A stretch of DNA of 44,648 bases from Monosiga brevicollis MX1 (taxonomy: Eukaryota; Opisthokonta; Choanoflagellata; Craspedida; Salpingoecidae). The stretch lies in NCBI RefSeq assembly GCF_000002865.3, contig NW_001865047.1, positions 773,988 through 818,635 on the forward strand, given 5' to 3'. Positions 1 to 16,283 of the stretch are shown here, in pieces. The notes beneath the pieces are model-generated. The model was not told the origin of the DNA. It did not search any database and was given only the letters and a program-made list of their open reading frames with translations. The position numbers and the translations under genes were made by a program. Position 1 is the stretch's first letter; each line of letters starts with the position of its first letter.

Positions 1-365
1 GGTCCTTTGTATGATGTCTTTGTCTTCTGTGGCCGGTTGTTTTCCTCAATCCGACGTTGTGTCTCGTTGGATGTGAGCGTGCCGTGGTGTTCATTGTGTT
101 TTTGCTGTGATGGCTTATACTTGTGATGTGTGACTGCCCTTTTGGGTGTCTTGTGTTTAAAATGGCCGTATCTCTGGTTATACCTGGTCGTTTTGTACGA
201 TTTTTGTTTCTATGTGCGTAATTCTTCGCGCTTGTACTCCTCGGCATGATAGGAGCCGATGAAAATGTCTTGTTCTCTTGTGTTGTTTTGCGTGCCGTCG
301 TGATTTTGATGTCGGGGTTGCACAGCTTTGCTTTCGGCTCTGAGGTTCAAACACCTAATTTATTA
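1..365 (+). repeat. Left inverted arm (truncated by the window edge)
   Basis: It pairs with 1803-2175 in inverse orientation. Its inner boundary lies at the shared motif 'cacctaattt', after which the tandem array begins. The small open frame at 246-455 inside it shows no family resemblance and crosses from arm into array, so it is not called as a gene. Confidence 0.7.
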
Positions 366-1802
366 TCCGTGAAGCGAGCTCCTTTTCTGCCCGAGCCATT
401 ATTAAAAAAAAAAAAAAAATTATTATTAGCCATGCTCAGCCAGGTCATTTGTTAGCTCCTCTTCTGCCTGGGCCAAGCTCGGTCCGGTTCTGATCTGCGA
501 GACCCGGATCTGCGAGCTCCTTTTTCGTCAGATCATGAACAGCAAGGTCCCGATCCGTGAAGCGAGCTCCTTTTCTGCCCGAGCCATGCTCAGCCAGGTC
601 ATTTGTTCGCTCTTCTTCTGCCTGGGCCAAGCTCGGTCCGGTTCTGATCTGCGAGACCCGGATATGCGAGCTCCTTCTCTGCCTGGGCCATTCTTCGCCA
701 GCTCCCGATCCGCGAGACCCGGATCTGCGAGCTCCTTATTCATCAGGTCATGAACAGCAAGGTCCCGATCCGTGAAGCGAGCTCCTTTTCTGCCCGAGCC
801 ATGCTCAGCCAGGTCATTTGTTAGCTCCTCTTCTGCCTGGGCCAAGCTCGGTCCGGTTCTGATCTGCGAGACCCGGATATGCGAGCTCCTTCTCTGCCTG
901 GGCCATTCTTCGCCAGCTCCCGATCCGCGAGACCCGGATCTGCGAGCTCCTTATTCATCAGGTCATGAACAGCAAGGTCCCGATCCGTGAAGCGAGCTCC
1001 TTTTCTGCCCGAGCCATGCTCAGCCAGGTCATTTGTTAGCTCCTCTTCTGCCTGGGCCATGCTCGGTCCGGTTCTGATCTGCGAGAGCCGGATATGCGAG
1101 CTCCTTCTCTGCCTGGGCCATTCTTCGCCAGCTCCCGATCCGCGAGACCCGGATCTGCGAGCTCCTTTTTCGTCAGATCATGAACAGCAAGGTCCCGATC
1201 CGTGAAGCGAGCTCCTTTTCTTCCCGAGCCATGCTCAGCCAGGTCATTTGTTAGCTCCTCTTCTGCCTGGGCCAAGCTCGGTCCGGTTCTGGTCTGCGAG
1301 ACCCGGATATGCGAGCTCCTTCTCTGCCTGGGCCATTCTTCGCCAGCTCCCGATCCGCGAGACCCGGATCTGCGAGCTCCTTATTCGTCAGGTCATGAAC
1401 AGCAAGGTCCCGATCCGTGAAGCGAGCTCCTTTTCTGCCCGAGCCATGCTCAGCCAGGTCATTTGTTAGCTCCTCTTCTGCCTGGGCCAAGCTCGGTCCG
1501 GTTCTGATCTGCGAGACCCGGATCTGCGAGCTCCTTTTTTCATGAACAGCAAGGTCCCGATCCGTGAAGCGAGCTCCTTTTCTGCCCGAGCCATGCTCAG
1601 TCAGGTCATTTGTTAGCTCCTCTTCTGCCTGGGCCATGCTCGGTCCGGTTCTGATCTGCGAGAGCCGGATATGCGAGCTCCTTCTCTGCCTGGGCCATTC
1701 TTCGCCAGCTTCCGATTCGCGAGACCCGGATCTGCGAGCTCCTTATTCGTCAGGTCATGAACAGCGCGGCCCGGGTGTGCGAGCAACTCTTCCGCCGGGC
1801 CA
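366..1802 (+). repeat. Tandem array, unit about 215 bp with three about 70-bp subunits
   Basis: The string 'ccaggtcatttgtt' and its neighbours recur at spacings of about 215 bp, near 598, 813, 1028, 1243 and 1458. Each unit holds three related blocks beginning 'gcgagctcctt' or 'ttagctcctct' followed by 'ctgcctgggcca', so the 215-bp unit is itself a diverged trimer. Two units, one near the left end and one near the right end, are about 150 bp, as if one subunit was lost. A poly(A) run of 16 interrupts the first unit at 403-418. Open frames here are by-products of the repeat and not genes. Confidence 0.85.
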
Positions 1803-2175
1803 TGATAAATAGATTAGGTGTTTTGAACCTCAGAGCTGAAAGCAAAGCTGTGCAACCCCGACGTCAACATCACAACGGCACGCAAAACAACAGAAGACAA
1901 CCAGACAAATTCATCGGCTTCTATCATGCCGAGCAGTACAAGGGCGAAGACCCACGCTCAAGGAAACAAAAATCGTGAAAAACGACCAAGTATCACCAGA
2001 GATACAGCCATTTTATACACAAGACACCTAAAACGGCAGTCAAGCATCACAAGTGCAAGCCATCACAGCACGAACACAAAGAACACACCACGGCACGCTC
2101 ACATACAACAAGAGACAACGTCGGGTTGAGCAAACAACCGACCACAGAACAAGAAGTCATCACACAAAAGACTTC
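1803..2175 (-). repeat. Right inverted arm
   Basis: Reverse complement of 1-365 with scattered substitutions and small indels. It begins with 'gattaggtgttttgaacc', which mirrors the inner end of the left arm. The homology can be followed to about 2175, where the left arm runs out of the window. Confidence 0.7.
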
Positions 2176-2972
2176 GCAAAAATGCTACATAATACCAAAT
2201 AGCAAAAATTATTGCAAAATACGAGCAAAATTACAAAAAAAAAATACAAGTCAGACACAACGAGAACCACCAAGGGAACGACTGGTGCACACAGAGATCC
2301 CCACAGAGGGACCCCGAGACGGTGCCTACCTACGACAAGCGTAGGCAGACACCGCCAAAGTGGCGCTGGATGTGGTCAGCGTTCATCTGATGGACCAGCG
2401 CCGCAAAGCGACCCTTCCACCGAGGAACAAAGGCCTCATCCAGCCCCGGCTGGTACACACCACGGGCCTCGGCGCAGCGGGCAAGCTGACCAAGCAGATC
2501 CACAAACAAAAGAGGAGACAAACACGCCGGTTGTCGTCATCGCTGCAGCGTTTTTCAAATGGTTGAAACTGGTGTAGTACATGTGGTTTGGTTTGGCTTG
2601 GCGAATCAGGCTTTATTGAATGGCGTGCTACAGTTTACCCCTCTCATGACGTGTTAAAGCCCGATCTCTGCTTCCACCTCGTCATACTGTGAGGCTCCAG
2701 GGCCAAGAACGGATTTGACGCTATTACATACAGTACAAGCAAACTGACAGAATTCTTCTTGTGACAGTTAGTTTGCATAACAAATCCGATTTGTCTCAAT
2801 CGTGGTGTCGAAGTCTTGTTAACAACACAGTTGGAATGGACTACGACGCTCGCATGCGATAAGTGACTCGCTTGGCTAACTATTTCCTTTGTGATACCTA
2901 GCGGCATGAGATGGCTAGCTGCTCTACTGCTTGAATAAATCGGCCTTTACTTGACGTTTCGCTTATCATGGT
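2176..2972. other. Between the element and the transportin gene, with a poly(A)-signal candidate
   Basis: There is no convincing gene. A minus-strand frame at 2330-2521 has protein-like composition (63 residues) but no recognised family. It could be a relic within a longer right end of the element. The hexamer AATAAA occurs on the minus strand at 2612-2617 and is a candidate poly(A) signal for the transportin-3 gene, which is transcribed towards it. Confidence 0.35.
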
Positions 2973-3252
2973 CTATGCGAGTGGGACATATCGACCAAAG
3001 GTTACAGGCGAAGAGAAAAGCAATGAGCGAGATGAGACGCGGACAGGAATGAGGAAACGGCGAACCTCCAGAATTTCTCTAGCTGCAGCTTGTTGCATTA
3101 TTCGTTCATGCTGCTGAGCTGTGTGCATCAAGAGCGGATGCAACAGCGCAGAGCAATTCTAGATGTACAATGCCATCGTGATGAGTGATGCGTCTCGCAG
3201 TTTCCTTTTGAGATATCTTCACCACGGAGCGAAAGAATGTCTATATTCTCAC

Positions 3253-6200
3253 TTGTTGTAATGCCCACAAGATGGCCCCGACATGCGTCACGTTGGCGCG
3301 GGCCACCTCGCTCGTTATCGCGGTGACTGCAGTCTCAATGATCTGGTGTGCAAGATTCGAGGAGACCAAAACGGCTTGCTGTAAGTCAGCCCGCTGGCAG
3401 ACCAGCTCGATAAGAACGGCCAAGCATTGGCAAGCGGCTGCAACTGTCGTCATCTCGTTGAGCTTCAGGGCGGACAAGCACCATAGAGCAATGTTGTGCA
3501 GGTGATCGGCCGCATCGGGGGACTGTAGTAGGTGTTCGCCTTCCGTTCGGTAAAATTTACTGGCCAAGGAAAAAAAGGTGCAGACAACGCCTGGCTCGTC
3601 GAGAAAGGCGCCCGAGGAAAAAAGTTGAGCCATGCGTCCACGCACGTCAGCAAAAGTAGCAACCAAAGTGGGGATGGCACTTTGTTGCCGGCCAAAGACA
3701 GCTTGCAGCGCTACCATGGCCTCCAGCACAGGTGCACTCGGTGCAGCCTCGAACATAGACTGCAGGGTCATGCAAAAGCTGGGTAACAGTGGCTCAAGCT
3801 GCATCTTAGCCACACGTAAAGCGTGCCCAAGAAGATCACGAATGGCGCTGGTCACTTCTTCATTCTGGTAGCAGGTCGAAGCAACCTGATGAACGATAGG
3901 CCATAAAGCCTCCAACATCTGCCCAAGCGCAAATGAAGATACCAAATGTGTTGAAATTGGACCCGAGCAACTAGTGAAGTACTGGTTGAGAAAAGAAAAG
4001 AAGACGCCCTACCTTGCCAAGGACGTCACCTTGTACAATCAAAGAGCGAAATCCGTGGCCAATGACACGAAGTTCGGCCGCGGCGCGGCTTTGTAAGTCC
4101 CAGCCTTCATCGCCCACTACTTGCAATTCCTCTGCTACGCGTGTCAGGTTGACGAATTCGTCCGCGTAACAGCGATTGAGCTAGATTTAGGCGCATGGCA
4201 GTCCAGCAGCAAAGTTAGCATCGTTGGCACTTGGACGTGTTTGTCATTGGCACAGCATCAACTCACCCAGGTAGCCGCGAGGTCAGGAGTCGGGAGGGCT
4301 CGTGCAATGAGGGTCAAGGCCTCAATGACCTGCTGTCGGCTGGTGGTGGAAAGGCCGGCCTGCGTGGCCTCTCGGCGACGCTTGATGATGCTGTCCAAAA
4401 AGGGCGCGAGCTGTTGACGGCACTCGGTTGCCAGTTCGCGCAAAGCCTCACAAGCTGCCTCGGAGCCAGAGATGCGGTGACGCCGAACATCTGGTAGCCA
4501 ATTTCCACCCACGTCACGGGCAACAGACCCACGCCGCGGGCGTGTCGTCACATTTGCTACCATGTTGCGCAGCAGGACAACCATAGGTTCTTCCAAAAGT
4601 TGCGGACGACGGGCTAGCCAGGACGCCAAGCCGCCAATGCAACGAATCGCTGCTACGTCCACGAGCTAAGAGCACAGGCAATGGCGTTGGCTCTTGAGCT
4701 ATCAGGTGACCATTGTGGGTATTATGTTTATGTGATAAAACAAACGGACCGGATCTGTAGGTACTGTCGTCAAAAGGCGAACGACTTGGGGGACTAATGC
4801 CTGCACAGGCAAGCGATTCGTTGTGAAATGGGCATGGTCAACTTGATACGTGGCTGCAGGTGGGACTTACTTCATCTTTCACGTCGAAAAAGCCAGCAGA
4901 ACGGGCGACGCATTCAAGGGTTGCCTCAATGACAAACACTTGATTTGAGTTTGCGAGGGCTTCCTCCAATAATTGCAGCATCAACTGTGGTCATGTTCGT
5001 TCGTGGAGAGAGATAAAGAGATGGAGAGAGATTGGGGCAAATGTTGTGAGAGGTCATTGATGGCTCAGTCAACGGTTGATAAAGCATGATAAAGCACAAG
5101 ACAACCTGCAGGCACGAGTGTTGCAGGAAGCATGATATGTACATCACTAGCTCGCCAGCCTCATTGCGATATCCTGAGAATAGAAGCCAAGACGACACGA
5201 CCAGAGCGGCGATGAGTGCGGCAAAAGAGGGCACGCACGACCTTGTGTCACACAGGTGAGAAGGGAAGGTCAGCAGAATGGCACGAGGCACAACGGACCT
5301 TCGATATCAGCTTCTGTTTCGGGATCCAATTGGTAAATTGAATCGGGATACATCATCTTGTTTCGAAGAGCAATGAGCAATGCCTGAAGCAATGGGGCCA
5401 GAAGTGTGCGGTACTTTCGACGCTCGTCTGGTTGAATTTTGATTTGAGAGCCAGCAATGAGGCGAGAAAACACGCCATTGTACGTGGTCGAGCATCACCT
5501 TGACCGCGAAACATGCGTCGCTCCAGTTGCAAGGGGAGCACGTACCACTGGGCAGCCCAACCACGTGCTCAATCAAAGCATACCAAGACTTTAGAGTAAG
5601 GCGCGAGCAATCCTCGTCAATGCATGCCTGCCATGATTGGTGTACGATACATAAGCGCCAACTGGTGAGCATCGATATAATGCTGTCATTCGGAGATGAA
5701 AGAGAGTGAAGAGAGAAAAAGAGAGAGCTGGTTTAAACCTGGCCTGGGGCATTGGTGCAGGCGTAAAACATTTGTAATACTTGTGCACCCGCTGGGATGT
5801 GCAGAAGTGCATCAACGTGAGCGTCTAGCATAGACGAGAGGACCTAGATTGATACACGAATGGCCAAAGTCAGGACTGCAGGTGGCTTTGGCACCCGTAT
5901 CACAGGGGGCGGGTCACTGACGCGGGCAAGCCCCTCTATGACGTCGACACGTGCGTCGCGAGTCGCTTCTTCCAAAAGAGGCTGAAGCTGTTGCAGCGTG
6001 TCAACCAAGACCTGCAGGTTGGTTGGGCCTGGGTATGCACCAGAGGCTGAGCTGAAAACAAGTGGCCATAGACGAATAACAGGGGGAGGTGAAAGGCATG
6101 TGCCACCACGTACTGCTGGCGTCGCGATGAGTGACAATCGCAACAAGAGCTTCTACACCAGCTTCGAATGAAGCCTCCGATTGTGTGGCGGCAATCACAT

Positions 6201-7654
6201 GTTCTGAGTCATCGAGGGGAGGCACGAGTAAGAGGGGAGCAGGCTGTGCAAAGTAGGAAGACTTTGGAGCAAATCCAGGGTCAAGAAAGATGTACCAAAG
6301 TGTGGGCCAATGGTAGAAAGTGGGCAGTTGCCCGTTTCCACCCATGCGGTCAAGGCGTGAAGGGCTTCGTTCAGGAGCGAATCGCGGCGCGAAAGAATCT
6401 AATGCAAGCCATTCCCAATCGGCAATAGGACAAAAGCTAAAATGAGGATCTGTCAAGCTGAATGGCCTTGTGTGGAAAAGGGTACAGGGGCCACGCACGG
6501 AAAGGATGCCACTGAGAGCCAGTTCTTGGGCGGCTGCCAGTTGTAGAGCAGCATGTTGTTTGCGTGTCCCGATAGTCTCTTTGCCACCGAGCACTGGGGG
6601 TGGAAGGGCCGGCCCGAGTCAAGGCGTGGTGGTATGGTATACTCGTGACCGCAGACACACAGAATGCAATCGGAAAAAAAGCGAGTGGTGAGTTCAAACC
6701 TTGCGCAAAGGTCGTTACAAGATCCAGCTGCAGCAGGACGTCGTCCGAAGGAACATCGGATAGGATCTAGCATGGGACACGGAGGAAGATGAGCATGGGT
6801 TGAGGTTGTGCGATATGACGCCACAGTTTTTGCATGAACAAAAGCTTGCTTGCACAAACCGCGGCTAGTGCATTATCAAGCGAGCCCGATGGGGCGCATA
6901 AAACCAGGGTGACCAGCGCCACGCAGAGCTGGCGTCGGACAAAGCGTGCCTTCTCACGGCAGCTACGGTATTGGCGCATATCGAGTCAGTCCTTGCATTG
7001 AGTTGGGCAAGATATGGGTGGGGGTGCTCGTCGGTGCATGTGTTTGCGGGTCGTCAGCGACAAAGAGAAGTAGTACCGTAGGACAGCGCCAAGCAGCTGC
7101 GGCGGTAGAGCTTGAAAAAAGTCGGCATTTGTTTCAGGGTTGAGTAGGAGGATGTGACGCTGGAGGACGCAAGCACCGTAAAAGTTGGCTTCATCCGGCA
7201 GTTTGGGATCAAGAAGGTCAAACACCCAAGGCCACGCGGTTCCTATCAAAAGAGCGCACCACATGGAATTTAGCCGGCTGAGAGGCATGATGTGGCACGG
7301 GCAGCAGCTGGCTGCGGCTGATCAGGCAGCTAGGCTGGCGCCGTTTTCAAAGCTTACCACTATCCTGAATGGCAGCCAATCGCTCTTCAGCCTGCAGCCA
7401 AGAACAGCACCCAGGCCAGGGTTGATGAGTGCCCGCAAAGGAAGAGTGAACCAATGGAGCCCGACAATGACAGAGCGCGCGCGAACAGGTCAACGTCGTC
7501 GTTAAGTCTTTGTCTTATCGGTCAGCACACGCACCTGTCGCTTCACCTCATTATCCGGGGACGAGTACAACGCCATCACATCTTGCAACACCCTCTCCAA
7601 CTCCCTCCCAGCCCGCCCCGACCCATCAGGCGGCTGCTCCCCCGGTCCCGCCAT
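3253..7654 (-). CDS. TNPO3: Transportin-3-like importin-beta receptor (multi-exon)
   Basis: Importin-beta family nuclear import receptor. In animals, transportin-3 carries SR-rich splicing factors into the nucleus in a Ran-GTP-controlled cycle. The N-terminus splices cleanly: exon 1 at 7535-7654 (ATG at 7654), exon 2 at 7358-7391 and exon 3 at 7077-7242. These give LQDVMALYSS, AEERLAAIQ and AWPWVFDLL, matching the first HEAT repeats of the family. Exon 4 (about 6860-6962) holds RRQLCVALVTL, and exon 5 (6700-6766) holds ILSDVPSDDV. Later blocks include LLNEALHALTAWVETG (near 6330-6390), ACEALRELATECRQQLAPF (near 4430) and the long exon 3253-3918 ending ILWALQQ. The order matches TNPO3 better than importin-13. 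The exon 4-5 donor is uncertain. The C-terminal end is not settled; a phase-compatible exon may run from about 3108 to a stop at 2973. Confidence 0.85.
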
Positions 7655-8699
7655 CTTCCTCTGCTCCCGCGCCTCCTGCTGATGAAAAATTTATGTGTGT
7701 GTGTGTGTGTGTGTGTGAAGGAGAGATGAATTCAATGTCAGAATGTCAGACGAACGATGCATGCCATGCCTTCATCATGGATGGCTAAGAGAGAAGAGCG
7801 GGTCGTCGTCACTCAATTGACATGGAAGGGAGCGGGGGAGAGGGAATGGGCGGAGGATATATTATATTACAGGCATCAAGCCGTCCCAGGCGAGGACGGG
7901 ATGCATGTGGCCTAGCCAGGCCTGGCTTGGTGTGGTCTGCTGCGCTGAAGCTTTGTGAATCTCGTAAAGCCCGGGTTGCTGTCTGCGGCCGCGCCCTCCC
8001 CTCGCCCTGTTCTCACGCAGGGCGAAGGGAAGGTGGTGTGCGGGAAGCATCAATGTCCAATCCTGCTTGTGAGGGCAGTAAGCAAAGGACCAGGAGACAA
8101 ATGCCTCGAGACAGTACAACCTAATAATCAGAGACACGACAGCCATGGTCATGGTTGTAGCCGTGCTCGTCACAAAGGGGACAAGTTTCACGTTCAGGCC
8201 GCGGTCACACCAAACACAGGCCCCACACGCCTGCACGGATGCAGCAAGAGCATCAGGCAGACATGTTGGACAAGAATCCTCTCTTGCATTCCCATCTCTT
8301 TCCCTGCTTCATGCAGCAAGGGAGCGCCGAGCATACAACCAACAACAAACAAGGCGCGCGCACGAATGCTTGCGCCAAAAAAACTACATCGCAGCCGCAT
8401 GGCCTCTCTCAAAGCGAAAGACCCCGGGGTGCAGTCATTCCCGCACACACAAAACACGACATTGCCAAGTCCACCCGGAAAGCCTTGCTTGCCACGTGTG
8501 CACCTCTTGTTGTCGAACAACCACTTTCGTGGCACGACTCTGGCTTTACACTGGCAAGCAGCTCTCAAAGGCTCCTTGGCAAACGCGTGGTTTGGTATGC
8601 GAGCAAACAGCACTCCCCAGGAGGCTGGTCAAGCAAGGGTATGGGTGAGAAGCACATACTCCCTGCCTACCACGCCACATGCGCTGGATGCATGGCCTT
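7655..8699. other. Intergenic, includes the 3' flank of the selenoprotein W gene
   Basis: A (GT)n run lies at about 7693-7717, just upstream of the transportin start. Open frames on both strands in 7822-8740 show no family resemblance and no consistent splice pattern, and are not called. The minus strand here should contain the 3' UTR and SECIS element of the selenoprotein W gene. None of the ATGA motifs I inspected (near 8435, 8310 and 8150) gave a convincing SECIS fold by eye. Confidence 0.5.
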
Positions 8700-9160
8700 T
8701 TAGGCGCGCTGGCCAAGGGCCGCTTCAATGGCCTGCTTGATCTCTTCCACCTGCGCTTCGTTTGGGAAATTGCCGCGCTCCTTCTTGGAGTGGATCAGCT
8801 TGCCGTTGACAACGACCTCAAAGGCGCCACTCACCTGCGGTGTTGGCTGCCAGTCCGCACCACACGAAACATAAGAAGAGTAGGGTGCCAGACCGCAAAA
8901 GAGGTCGCACCCCACCCCACCAAGGCGGTGCAGGCACTCAACTGCGCACTTAAACCTCGCCCCTCCCTCCAAGCCACTGACACAATTGGCACAACCGGTC
9001 TTACCTCGCAGGTGAACTTCATCTCAGAGTCGTCAAACGTCTCGAGCAAAAGTCGCTCAAATGCCCTCACTTTGGAAAGGTAGCCTGAGGGGAGGGTGCG
9101 CATGAGCATGATGAAATAAAACAAGCAAGCAGCGCGAACATGGCGGCCAACGGTCCCGGG

Positions 9161-9201
<41 letters not shown>

Positions 9202-9283
9202 GCGCGCACACGACCAGCCGTGATTGCAACGACTCACCTCAGGCCCCACAATAGACGACGTGGACGTTCACAGGCTGAGCCAT
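8700..9283 (-). CDS. SELENOW: Selenoprotein W, three exons, in-frame UGA (Sec)
   Basis: Small thioredoxin-fold redox selenoprotein of the Rdx family. Exons: 9238-9283, 9005-9084 and 8700-8834, totalling 261 nt and 86 residues, against 87 in human SelW. Exon 1 encodes MAQPVNVHVVYCGA followed by TGA, then G split across intron 1. This is the family's CxxU redox motif (YCGAUG). Exon 2 gives YLSKVRAFERLLLETF, aligning with the YLQLKKKLEDEF region. Exon 3 gives FEVVVNGKLIHSKK, nearly identical to the SelW signature FEVMVAGKLIHSKK. All splice sites are GT-AG and phases agree. The UGA is best read as selenocysteine. Intron 1 contains a (CA)n/(CG)n run. Ordinary gene prediction would stop at the UGA and lose the N-terminus. 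Confidence 0.92.
9162..9209 (+). repeat. (CA)n grading into (CG)n microsatellite
   Basis: Simple dinucleotide repeat inside intron 1 of the selenoprotein W gene. Confidence 0.95.
9239..9241 (-). other. UGA selenocysteine codon
   Basis: Codon 15 of the selenoprotein W frame, in Tyr-Cys-Gly-Ala-UGA-Gly. It lies one base from the intron 1 donor (TGA G|GTGAGT), so the Sec codon sits at an exon end. Confidence 0.9.
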
Positions 9284-9300
9284 GATGCCGGTGTTGAAGA

Positions 9301-9332
<32 letters not shown>

Positions 9333-9858
9333 CGTGCAAAGAGAGAGGAAACGAAAATGACTCTTGCTCTCACTTCTCTCTCTCTCTTGAGTTTTTTTTT
9401 TTTTTTTTCGTTGTTGTTGGAGCTCTGTGGTTTCTTCGTTCACGAATACCAGTCTCGGATGGCGGCTTTTGTGGCCTTGCTCACCAGATGCATTGGTATT
9501 TGCAGTAGGTGGCAGGGCAGGTGGTGCGGCTGTATGCCCAATGAATCAAGGTTTCTTTAGATCGTGTAATTGAGTAAGCACTCGTCATCTGGTCAAACAG
9601 CCTGTGGCACACTCAGCAGCCGTCAAAAAACACCATAGGAACATCATCCAAACACGAGAGCTCTTCTTGGCTTGGGTTGAAGCCATTTTCGTGCATATCC
9701 CGTCGTCGCCGTCCTGCAGCAAACTGCGTTCCTCAAAGTTCCTCTTCCACGCCCCTCAAAATTGATTGGTCAGGTTGAGCGTCAAAGTGCGCTGCTGGTG
9801 TTGCGAGGCTGCCAACATTTCCTCCCGAGACCCTGTGATTTAAAAAACACAAATTAAA

Positions 9859-9914
<56 letters not shown>

Positions 9915-10095
9915 ACATGTCCATACACAACCACACAACCACAGGCCCATCACCATTGCCAACAACCATCATCAGCCACGAAGGTGGGCGAACAGAACGT
10001 CATTGACAAGGCCAAACGGAAACAGCTTCCGTAAGCATGGCGTGCTGGCAGCAAGTAGAAAAAAAATCGATGAAAGAGAAATGACAGGACTCAAA
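9284..10095. other. Intergenic, simple repeats only
   Basis: It contains (GA)n at about 9300-9333, poly(T) at 9392-9408 and (CA)n at about 9860-9907. The rest shows no coding pattern. It is the 5' flank of the selenoprotein W gene and the 3' flank of the ATPase gene. Confidence 0.6.

Positions 10096-16283
<6,188 letters not shown>

Larger units (their letters stand above)
1..2175. mobile_element. Foldback-like element: long inverted arms around a tandem array
   Basis: Positions 1-365 and about 1803-2175 are inverted copies of one another, roughly 80-85% identical by eye. For example, the left-arm string 'gtgagcgtgccgtggtg' at about 77-93 recurs as its reverse complement near 2085-2100. Between the arms lies a tandem array. 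Long inverted arms with internal repeats around a non-coding core are typical of foldback-type (FB-like) non-autonomous DNA elements. The left arm is already homologous at base 1, so the element starts outside the window and the outer end of the right arm cannot be fixed; it may run past 2175. No transposase was recognised. The arms have diverged, so the element is not very recent. An inverted duplication of a satellite block is the main alternative. Confidence 0.6.

Noticed and set aside
366-1802. Tandem array considered as a CRISPR array
   Set aside because: The units are about 215 bp with no unique spacers between short constant repeats, and the genome is eukaryotic.
8100-8445. Hairpins around ATGA motifs as SECIS candidates
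   Set aside because: Helix length, apical AA or the GA partner did not fit in any of them.
7955-8740. Plus-strand open frame of 261 residues and overlapping minus-strand frames
   Set aside because: No family resemblance, several frames open at once, unusual composition, and location in the SelW 3' flank.
9300-10080. Possible extra exon or gene between SelW and the ATPase
   Set aside because: Only simple repeats and short frames without support. The ATPase ends cleanly at 10096.
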